Assembly (NCBI GenBank): GCA_020847535.1
Contig: JADLBU010000058.1
Span: 1-64,000, forward strand
DNA length: 64,000 nucleotides
DNA from: Phycisphaerales bacterium
Lineage (GTDB): Bacteria > Planctomycetota > Phycisphaerae > Phycisphaerales > UBA1924
Direction: 5' to 3'
Shown: positions 1 through 6,165 of the stretch, one piece after another
How positions within the stretch are numbered: the first letter of the stretch is position 1
Layout: the number at the start of each line of letters is the position of its first letter
Translations under genes and position numbers: made by a program
Notes under the pieces: model-generated
Database searches by the model: none
Told to the model about the DNA's origin: nothing
The model's input: only the letters and a program-made list of their open reading frames with translations

Positions 1-47
1 GGGGGGGGGTTGGGGGGGGGGTTGGGGGGGGGGGGGGGGTGGTGGTG
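1..47. repeat. G-rich low-complexity tract
   Basis: The window opens with nearly uninterrupted G runs broken by single or paired T residues, followed by GGTGGTG. It could form G-quadruplexes or slip during replication. Similar G runs recur in this window (near 33,510, 35,071, 47,732 and 56,000), so it looks like a property of the genome rather than an edge artefact. No gene is seen in positions 1-201. Confidence 0.8.
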
Positions 48-201
48 TCGGTTGCGTGCGGCTGGCGCGTGGTGAGCATCATTGCCGGAACGTACCGGGA
101 GCCGGGGGTGGGTTGGAAGCGGGATTTTGGGCGTGGGGTGGGAAAATGGGGCGCATGACCGCAGATGTGCGCACAAAGGTGGACATCGCTATGATCTGAC
201 C

Positions 202-450
202 ATGATTTCATCCGCGATCCGGGAGCGTTTGGAACAAGAACCGTTCAAGCCTTTTGCGATCAGGTCGAGCAGCGGGCGAAAGTATGTTGTGCGCAACCCG
301 GATCTCGCGGTGATGCTCAAGAGTTCGGTGTGGGTTGCGACTCCGAATTCAGACACGATGTCGGAGATTCCGTATTTGTATGTAGCGGGGATAGAGAGTG
401 TGACGAACGGTCACTCGAAGAAACCGACGCGTCGCAGCCGCAAGCGTTAG
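202..450 (+). CDS. Small conserved hypothetical protein, 82 aa
   Basis: A short cytoplasmic protein with no signal peptide. The N-terminal half follows the pattern IRERLEQEPFKPF, then a DGR-like SSGRKYVVRNPD segment. I recognise this as the small family common in planctomycetes that reads roughly R-x-x-L-x-x-x-P-F-x-P-F followed by a short beta-rich segment; its function is unknown. The C-terminus is basic (KKPTRRSRKR). I chose the ATG at 202 because homology-like sequence begins there; the frame is open further upstream, but that part is Gly/Trp-rich and does not resemble the family. No strong ribosome binding site is visible. Confidence 0.6.
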   Translation: MISSAIRERLEQEPFKPFAIRSSSGRKYVVRNPDLAVMLKSSVWVATPNSDTMSEIPYLYVAGIESVTNGHSKKPTRRSRKR

Positions 451-509
451 GAAATTTTGACTCGCATAGCATCAGCATAATGCGAGCGAACGATCGTGGA
501 GAAGTGGGG

Positions 510-974
510 ATGGCCGGCAAAGTTATTCCGCCTGTCAGGACTGACAAGCCATGGTTTTGGGAAGGAAACGTGCAGTGCAGGGCTGCTCGCTGGCTATGCA
601 TGCAGGCGAGCTGGGTAGTAGATGTCTACGCAGATACAGAATCGAAAGTGCCCGGCCGAGATCTCCAGTTATCGTGCATAGCCGAGTGCATTTGGATCAC
701 GGTCAAGGGCTTCCCGATCGAGAGTCCAGGGAAGCGCACGCGCCCAGCGACCCAGGCGAGGCACTGGTTTTCTCATGCGATTTTTGATCTAGTCCTCTAT
801 CGAAGCGAGAACGCCGATGTATCACTTGCTGCGTGCTTTCCAATGATCGGGTCAACGTATGAGAACCTGGCGCGAAGAACCGAATGGGCCTTCCACACGC
901 TGCCAGCACGCTTGCTATGGGTTGGCGAACGCGACGGTGATATCCGGTGGGACGATCGTTTCAGCGGCAAATAG
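510..974 (+). CDS. Putative PD-(D/E)XK nuclease-fold hypothetical protein
   Basis: A 154-residue protein with no signal peptide. It begins near PWFWEGNVQ, continues with a VYADTESKVPGRD segment, then WITVKGFP, QARHWF and a LVLYRSE stretch. From memory, this order (W-x-GNVQ, ADT-S, G-x-D, x-V-K-G, QAxHWF) matches a family of uncharacterised proteins resembling restriction-endonuclease-fold proteins, with the Asp and the VKG Lys as candidate metal-site residues. The usual acidic residue two before the Lys is Thr here. The ATG at 510 is preceded by GGAG at 8 nt; an ATG at 480 has no such site. It ends 9 bp before the convergent citrate synthase gene. The fold assignment is inference. Confidence 0.5.
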   Translation: MAGKVIPPVRTDKPWFWEGNVQCRAARWLCMQASWVVDVYADTESKVPGRDLQLSCIAECIWITVKGFPIESPGKRTRPATQARHWFSHAIFDLVLYRSENADVSLAACFPMIGSTYENLARRTEWAFHTLPARLLWVGERDGDIRWDDRFSGK

Positions 975-983
975 GCGAGCAAC

Positions 984-2216
984 TCACCCGTTCCACTTCC
1001 GCGGGGCTTCGCCCGTGTACTTGCTCAGCGGGCGGATCAGGCGGTTGTTGGCGTGCTGCTCGATGATGTGGGCCGCCCAGCCGGTGATGCGGGAGGCGAC
1101 GAAGATGGGGGTGTACTGCGGGACGGGGATGCCCATGGTGAAGTAGGTCATGCCGCAGGGGAAATCGACGTTGGGGTGGATGGTCTTCTTGTCGAGCATG
1201 ATCTTCTGGACCTGCTCGCCGAGCTCGAACCACTTGATCGCGGGGTGGCCGCCGGGGTTCTTGGCATCGGAGGTCGCGATGTTGCGGCCGAGCTTGTGAA
1301 GGATCGGGGCCCGGTGGTCCCCGTTCTTGTAGACGCGATGGCCAAAGCCCATCAGCTTGCGCTTGGTGTCGAAGGCCTTGTGCATCCAGTCATCGACGGC
1401 CTTGGTGCCGATCCCCTTCTCGCCGACATCGTGCATGATTTCCTTGAGCATCTCCATCGCCATCTCGTTGGCGCCGCCGTGGAGCGAGCCCTTGAGGGCG
1501 GCGACCCCGCCGGAGACCGCGCCGTGCATGTCGCTGAGAGTGCCGGCGATCACGCGGCTGGTGAAGGTGCTGGCGTTGTAGTCGTGCTCGGCGTAGAGGA
1601 TGAGTGAGACATCGATGACGCGTGCGTATTCCTTGGCGGGCTTCTGGCCGGTCATCAGGTAGAGGAGGTTGGCGGCGTGGTCAATCGTGGGATCACCACC
1701 CAGCTCGCGGCCGATGATCGCCTTGCCATCGATCACGTTCTGCATGTGGCCGATGATGGTGGGGATCTTGGCGAGCAGGCGCTTGGACTTGCGGAGGTTG
1801 GCGGGGCCGGAGTTGTCCTGGCAATCGGGATCGGTGTGGCCGAGGATGGAGATCGCCGACCGCAGGATGTCCATCGGGACCGCGCGGCCGCTGGCGAGGT
1901 AGCCGCCCATGGATTCGATGAAGCTGGTGACCGCGGGGTGGAGGGGCCGCTCGGCGATCACTTCGGCCTTGAAGCGTGAGAGCTCGCTGGCGGAGGGCTT
2001 GTGGCCTTCAAGGAGGAGGAAGGCGACTTCTTCGAAGGTTGCGTTCTGGGCGAGGTCGTGGATTTCGTAGCCGCGATACCAGAGGCCGCCCTGCTCGATG
2101 GAGCAGATCGCGGTCTCGCCGGCGATGATTCCTTCGAGGCCCTTGGCGAAGACGGCCTCGGCCTGTTCCTTGGAGACGGCGGTGGGCTTGGGGGCCGGTG
2201 TGGTCGCGGTGGACAT
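984..2216 (-). CDS. prpC: Citrate synthase family protein, probably 2-methylcitrate synthase
   Basis: A 410-residue enzyme that condenses acetyl-CoA or propionyl-CoA with oxaloacetate in the cytoplasm. The family's catalytic residues are visible: His in GSLHGGANE, His in GFGHRVYK and Asp in HPNVDFPCG. The length fits the short bacterial type shared by citrate and methylcitrate synthases. A prpB-type lyase lies directly upstream on the same strand, so a methylcitrate-cycle role is likely, although a plain citrate synthase cannot be excluded from sequence alone. The ATG at 2216 is preceded by AAGGAA at about 5 nt, which decides the start; the open frame extends 40 codons further upstream without such a site. 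Two strong hairpins separate it from prpB. Confidence 0.85.
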   Translation of the reverse strand: MSTATTPAPKPTAVSKEQAEAVFAKGLEGIIAGETAICSIEQGGLWYRGYEIHDLAQNATFEEVAFLLLEGHKPSASELSRFKAEVIAERPLHPAVTSFIESMGGYLASGRAVPMDILRSAISILGHTDPDCQDNSGPANLRKSKRLLAKIPTIIGHMQNVIDGKAIIGRELGGDPTIDHAANLLYLMTGQKPAKEYARVIDVSLILYAEHDYNASTFTSRVIAGTLSDMHGAVSGGVAALKGSLHGGANEMAMEMLKEIMHDVGEKGIGTKAVDDWMHKAFDTKRKLMGFGHRVYKNGDHRAPILHKLGRNIATSDAKNPGGHPAIKWFELGEQVQKIMLDKKTIHPNVDFPCGMTYFTMGIPVPQYTPIFVASRITGWAAHIIEQHANNRLIRPLSKYTGEAPRKWNG

Positions 2217-2333
2217 CGGTGTTCCTTGGGGGGGCGTGGGGCGTTTGGCGTGTTCGGGTTGGGGCCCGAGTCCCAAGGATATGCAGCGGGGCTTTGGGCA
2301 TCCGTTTGGAGCGGCGATGCGGGCGGTTTGCGA

Positions 2334-2353
2334 CACCCGGCTGAAGCCGGGTG
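2334..2353. repeat. Palindromic hairpin, 8-bp stem with TGAA loop
   Basis: CACCCGGC-TGAA-GCCGGGTG is a perfect 8-bp stem with a 4-nt loop, in the gap between prpB and prpC. I recognise this motif style from dispersed small palindromes in planctomycete genomes, but only one copy is in this window. It could also act as an mRNA stability or attenuation element between the two genes. Confidence 0.6.
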
Positions 2354-2366
2354 CTCTGAAGCGGTG

Positions 2367-2388
2367 ATTCGAAGCGGGTGCTTCGAAT
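2367..2388. repeat. Second intergenic hairpin, 9-bp stem
   Basis: ATTCGAAGC-GGGT-GCTTCGAAT forms a perfect 9-bp stem, 13 bp from the first hairpin and 5 bp past the prpB stop. It lacks a T run on either side. It may attenuate transcription from prpB into prpC or protect transcript ends. Confidence 0.55.
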
Positions 2389-2392
2389 GTGG

Positions 2393-3340
2393 CTATGCGG
2401 GGTATTCCCAGGGGGTGCCTGGGGTGTATTCGATGAGTTCGTAGAGCTCTTTGCGGGTCTGCATCTGGTTGAGGAGGCCTTCGACGGAGCCTTCGCGTTT
2501 GAGTTGGTCGAGGGCGCGGGTGACTGCGCCCATGGCGATCCTGAGCATGGAGACGGGGTAGATGACGCAGGTGTAGCCCATCTGTGCGAAGCGTGAGAGG
2601 GGGATCATGGGGGTTTTGCCGAATTCGGTCATGTTGGCGAGCAGGTAGGGGGGTTTGTCGGTGCCGACGCGTGAGATTCGCTTCATGGCATTTGCGAACT
2701 CGGCGAACTCTTCTTCGGTGGAGAGTCCTTCGGGGAAGATCATGTCCGCGCCGGCGAGCGTGTAGGCGGCGGCGCGGTTGACGGCGGCTTCGAAGCCGTC
2801 GACGCCGCGGGCATCGGTGCGGGCGCAGATGAGGAAATCAGAAGACATAGAAGGAGTAGATACAGGGGGGACGCCTGTGCCACGAGATGGGGTAGAGGCT
2901 TCGCGGGCGGCCTTGGCGGCCCACTGGATCTTTTCGATCATGTGGTCAGTGGGGACGAGCTCCTTGCCGTCGAGGTGGCCGCAGCGCTTGGGGAACTTCT
3001 GGTCTTCAAGGTGGAGGCCGGCTGCGCCGGCGCGGGAGTATTCGATGACGGTGCGGCGGACCATCTCTGCTTCGCCGAAGCCGGTGTCGGCATCGGCAAG
3101 CACTGGGAGTCCGGAGGCATCGGCGGCTTCGCGGATGGTGCGGACGAAGTGTTCGAGGGAGAGGATGCCGACATCGGGGACACCGGCGGAGACGCTGGTG
3201 GCAGCGCCGGAGATGTAGCAGGCCTGGAAGCCGGCCTTGGCGATCGCCCGGGCGCAGAGGGCGTTGAAGGCGCCGGGGATTGCGATGCAGGATTTATCCA
3301 TTGCGGCTCGGAGGCGGGCGCCGGGGGTAAGGGTGGGCAT
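2393..3340 (-). CDS. prpB: 2-methylisocitrate lyase (PEP mutase/isocitrate lyase family)
   Basis: A 315-residue cytoplasmic lyase that would split 2-methylisocitrate to pyruvate and succinate. Family features in order: an IPGAFNALCARAIAKAGF segment, the ADADTGFG metal-binding segment, the KRCGH catalytic loop with its Cys, and ICARTDA. About 18 residues that the family does not need (STPSRGTGVPPVSTPSMS) sit between the helix before ICARTDA and that strand. They are encoded by a palindromic repeat also found at 47,913, so they look like an in-frame repeat insertion. The ATG at 3340 is chosen because family similarity starts right after it; no clear ribosome binding site is seen. It lies immediately upstream of prpC. 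Confidence 0.85.
   Translation of the reverse strand: MPTLTPGARLRAAMDKSCIAIPGAFNALCARAIAKAGFQACYISGAATSVSAGVPDVGILSLEHFVRTIREAADASGLPVLADADTGFGEAEMVRRTVIEYSRAGAAGLHLEDQKFPKRCGHLDGKELVPTDHMIEKIQWAAKAAREASTPSRGTGVPPVSTPSMSSDFLICARTDARGVDGFEAAVNRAAAYTLAGADMIFPEGLSTEEEFAEFANAMKRISRVGTDKPPYLLANMTEFGKTPMIPLSRFAQMGYTCVIYPVSMLRIAMGAVTRALDQLKREGSVEGLLNQMQTRKELYELIEYTPGTPWEYPA
2862..2886. repeat. Palindromic repeat copy inside prpB
   Basis: The stretch reading ACAGGGGGGACGCCTGT followed by GCCACGAG matches the copy at 47,914-47,938 with a single mismatch. In prpB (minus strand) it encodes SRGTGVPPV and adds codons without breaking the frame. Confidence 0.75.
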
Positions 3341-3450
3341 GGGGAAGCATAGAGGAGCGAGTGAGGGGGTGAGGAACAGCGCGGTGTTGCCGTGATGTCG
3401 TAAGCGGACCACAAACGGCGGGAGATCCGACGCTCTTTTTCATCAGGCCA

Positions 3451-3915
3451 TTATGCCGCAGCGGTTGTAGTCAAACCCTCGCGCTGTCTTGGCAATGCAA
3501 CATCGTGCCGGGCAAGCCACCACCACGCAATCGCGGCCAACCCGATCGCCGTGTTCCTGACCAGACCCCACGCGAGGCTTGTTGGTCCCACCTGTCCGAA
3601 ACAGGCGCACTCCACAAAGCCTTGCTTCCGGCTCACGGTGACAATGTAGAACGAGAAGAATGACACGATGCAAACACACATCCAAGCAGTGATGCGAGGC
3701 GGTCGCGGCAGGAGAAACAGCAGCGCAAGGACCGCCTCAACGCACATTGTCGTTGTGGCCGCCCAGTACGACCATCCCCGCGGCACGACGTCATGCTGTT
3801 GTATGAGCCGGGCGAAGCGGGCAAAGCCTCCTTCACCTGCCGCCGGATCCAATACCTTTGCGCTGAGCGCGTACAGGAATATGCACGACAACGCCATTCG
3901 GAGGGCGAATGCCAT
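3451..3915 (-). CDS. MauE/DoxX-like redox-associated membrane protein
   Basis: A 154-residue polytopic inner-membrane protein with about four hydrophobic segments: FALRMALSCIFLYAL at the N-terminus, two in the middle, and GLVRNTAIGLAAIAWWW near the end. The CxC pair in VECACFG, between segments three and four, is typical of MauE-type proteins, which are linked to disulfide formation in exported partners. It is the last of three same-strand genes, the first of which encodes a small exported protein with ten cysteines, consistent with a disulfide role. The ATG at 3915 falls after the preceding gene's stop region and directly before the first membrane segment. The exact partner is inference. Confidence 0.7.
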   Translation of the reverse strand: MAFALRMALSCIFLYALSAKVLDPAAGEGGFARFARLIQQHDVVPRGWSYWAATTTMCVEAVLALLFLLPRPPRITAWMCVCIVSFFSFYIVTVSRKQGFVECACFGQVGPTSLAWGLVRNTAIGLAAIAWWWLARHDVALPRQREGLTTTAAA

Positions 3916-3940
3916 GTATCGCCGCCGAGTAAACGATCGG

Positions 3941-4879
3941 CTAACCTTGACGGATCTTGCGGTATCCATACAGCGCGGCGGCGACGACAACGATCCCAAG
4001 CCCTCCGAATGCCCAGGGGCGTGCCTTGTGCTGCCATGATGCTTCGACCGCTTGCCTTTCCACTTCGTTTCGATTGTAAAGCAACCCTCGAATAGGATGA
4101 ATCACATCGCCGGACTCTGGGTCGTACTTTGACGCGCCAAGTTCCACTGGGTCGAACTTGACTGAAGCCGGCGATGCGGCGAGTTCTGCGCACGAGGTTG
4201 CCTTCCAATTGAAGCGCCGCTCCTGGCGAGATCGGGCGGGCATCGCGGAGATGATCTGCGACATACGTGCCGGCGCCCCCAGATTGGCGTCATCATATTC
4301 AAAGCGAAAGGTGATCGTGTCTTGAATCGTAAGGTCGCCACGTGTCACCGCCAATAAGCGACCGTTGCGATCTGCCTCCAATGCGAGCATGGAGCGAACC
4401 GAGGAGGCGCGAATCGACTTGCCGAAATCGACAATTTCGAGGTCAGGGGCGTCCAATAGCCATTGGCAAAGCCTTGCGGCGACCGGCCACGGGCAGAGTC
4501 CCCATTGAACGGGGCCTGGAACTGCATCCTTATAATTTGGAACCGGCTGCTGCGTGTATTCCGCGGCCATACCCGGCAAACTCGCTGTGAGCATGTCGGA
4601 GGAATAGTGGACATAGTGCATTGGCTTGGATTGCCATGCAACAGGATTTTCTGCTGTTTTGAAGAACTGCTTTTCATGGAAGTCGCCATTGGCCGCAACG
4701 GCGATTTCAATCCTCCGCAACTGATCCTGCGGGACATCTTGAAGCTCGTATGCAACCAGGAGGCCAGCCGCTGGGCGCGCACCCACGGCGGCGAGCAACT
4801 CGCGGTCATCTGCGGCAACGGCGCCATGCGCCGTATAGGCCAGTAGGGCAATGAGCATGTATCGCAGAAGATTCCTCAT
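3941..4879 (-). CDS. Exported protein with C-terminal membrane anchor
   Basis: A 312-residue protein of unrecognised family. The N-terminus (MRNLLRYMLIALLAYTAHGA then VAAD) is a good Sec signal peptide. The C-terminus has one hydrophobic segment (GGLGIVVVAAALYGY) followed by the short basic tail RKIRQG, so the body should face the periplasm while anchored. Three cysteines lie in the exported part. The start ATG overlaps the stop of the preceding cysteine-rich gene by 4 bp (ATGA), implying translational coupling, and the MauE-like gene follows. It may be a partner or receptor of the cysteine-rich protein; no enzyme motif is visible. Confidence 0.65.
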   Translation of the reverse strand: MRNLLRYMLIALLAYTAHGAVAADDRELLAAVGARPAAGLLVAYELQDVPQDQLRRIEIAVAANGDFHEKQFFKTAENPVAWQSKPMHYVHYSSDMLTASLPGMAAEYTQQPVPNYKDAVPGPVQWGLCPWPVAARLCQWLLDAPDLEIVDFGKSIRASSVRSMLALEADRNGRLLAVTRGDLTIQDTITFRFEYDDANLGAPARMSQIISAMPARSRQERRFNWKATSCAELAASPASVKFDPVELGASKYDPESGDVIHPIRGLLYNRNEVERQAVEASWQHKARPWAFGGLGIVVVAAALYGYRKIRQG

Positions 4880-5241
4880 GGGCAGTTCGTAAGCGGACAG
4901 GTCTGCACTTGCACAGTCACAGAGGAAGTGCTTCCCACGTAGGTGCCTCCCGTACATTGTGCCGTGGCATTGCACGTTCCGGTGCCAGATGTGTAGTCCT
5001 CACAGGGGACGACCGCGGGGGCAAAGGGCGAAGCGTTGAAGTCGCCGACCGCCGCGAAGACGCACATGACTTTGCCAGGGCAGATCGTGTAGAAAGTACC
5101 GCACGTTCCTGAACACGTCTTGTTTACCCATGTGGAGACCAGACACCTGGGAAATGGCGGTGGGTCTTCCGGACGCGCGAACCCGAGCCATGGCGCGGCA
5201 ATCACTCCAAGTCCGAAGATGACTGCAATCATGTTCTTCAT
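4876..5241 (-). CDS. Small exported cysteine-rich protein
   Basis: A 121-residue protein with a Sec signal peptide (MKNMIAVIFGLGVIAAPWLGFA) and a mature part with ten cysteines, enough for five disulfides. No known family is recognised. It heads a three-gene cluster with an anchored exported protein and a MauE-like membrane protein. The start is the second of two close ATGs (5241): AAAGGAG lies 6 nt before it but directly abuts the first ATG at 5247. GC content is lower than in neighbouring housekeeping genes. Confidence 0.7.
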   Translation of the reverse strand: MKNMIAVIFGLGVIAAPWLGFARPEDPPPFPRCLVSTWVNKTCSGTCGTFYTICPGKVMCVFAAVGDFNASPFAPAVVPCEDYTSGTGTCNATAQCTGGTYVGSTSSVTVQVQTCPLTNCP

Positions 5242-5280
5242 GTGCATCTCCTTTAATAACTCGAAACATCACGATACCTC

Positions 5281-5298
5281 TGCACGGTACGACGTGCA
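5281..5298. promoter_or_regulatory. Operator-like palindrome in divergent promoter region
   Basis: TGCACG-GTACGA-CGTGCA is a perfect 6-bp inverted repeat with a 6-bp spacer in the AT-richer gap between the cysteine-rich gene (minus) and the prepilin-like gene (plus). Its size and position suit a dimeric regulator controlling both directions. No regulator gene is adjacent. Confidence 0.4.
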
Positions 5299-5363
5299 AA
5301 TCAAGGAGATGCAAACAAAGTGCGAATTGCCGTCCTCTGAGTTTTTTGTTATTTTCCTAGCCG

Positions 5364-6116
5364 ATGTGGACGCTACGACATCATCTGTGGAGGGCGTTCA
5401 CGATTGTTGAGTGCATGGTGGCGATCGCGGTGGTCGCGTTGTTGATGACGCTTCTGATTGCGGTGGCGACTCGGAGTAGCGCAACCACAATCAAGGCGAC
5501 ATGCGCGATCAATATTCGTTCAACCGGGCAGGTGCTCGAAGCCTACGCCGTCTCCTACCGTGAATCACTCCCCTTCGGGGGCTATACGCTGACCTGGCAG
5601 GACTTCCCCGAGGTCGGCAGAATCGGATTGGGATCTCATTTCGGCCTCGGATTCGGTGCGTGGTCGTTCCTGCTCCCTGAGGAATGGAGCGGCAGGTTCT
5701 GGAATGCAGGTCTGCGTTGCCCGCAGCAGCCCATGTATGACGGTATGGACGGTCCCCAATCTTGGAACGCGGTGCCAACGCCTCAGTATTGCATGACCTT
5801 TTCCGCGTGGCTGGACGAAGGGTATTTCGCAGATGGATGGCCGGCCCATGCGCCCCCGGTTGTGGAACCGCATCGCGTTTCCGATGTCACGTTTCCCAGC
5901 AGCAAGGGATACCTGATCGAAAATCCGGGATTCTGCGTTGACGGGCCGCGGGCCATGAAGGACATTTACGAAAACCGCCAGACGTTTGTGCAGCCGGTCT
6001 CGACACTGATGTTCGATGGGTCGGTTGTCCGCAAGTCGATGCGTGACATGAACCAGTTCCGGAACAGTCTCCCAGTGCTGGTCACGCGGAGCGGCATTCG
6101 CGGACGAGACTTGTAA
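5364..6116 (+). CDS. Prepilin-like protein with N-terminal methylation motif
   Basis: A 250-residue protein with a short basic leader, then FTIVECMVAIAVVALLMTLL, the type IV prepilin/pseudopilin N-terminal helix with Glu at +5. Cleavage would follow an Ala rather than the usual Gly. The remainder resembles the large group of planctomycete prepilin-like proteins whose C-terminal half includes a FDGSV segment (TLMFDGSVV here). It is divergent from the cysteine-rich/MauE-like cluster, with which it may be co-regulated. No good ribosome binding site is visible before the ATG at 5364. It would sit in the inner membrane or a pseudopilus-like fibre; the specific function is unknown. Confidence 0.65.
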   Translation: MWTLRHHLWRAFTIVECMVAIAVVALLMTLLIAVATRSSATTIKATCAINIRSTGQVLEAYAVSYRESLPFGGYTLTWQDFPEVGRIGLGSHFGLGFGAWSFLLPEEWSGRFWNAGLRCPQQPMYDGMDGPQSWNAVPTPQYCMTFSAWLDEGYFADGWPAHAPPVVEPHRVSDVTFPSSKGYLIENPGFCVDGPRAMKDIYENRQTFVQPVSTLMFDGSVVRKSMRDMNQFRNSLPVLVTRSGIRGRDL

Positions 6117-6165
6117 GGCAATCGCGAGAGCGTTCGTGGATGCGCGGGAAGGCCGTTGCCGGGAA

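Noticed and set aside
330..509. Upstream part of the frame containing the nuclease-like gene
   Set aside because: It overlaps the end of the 82-aa gene and lacks a ribosome binding site; GGAG before the ATG at 510 fits better.
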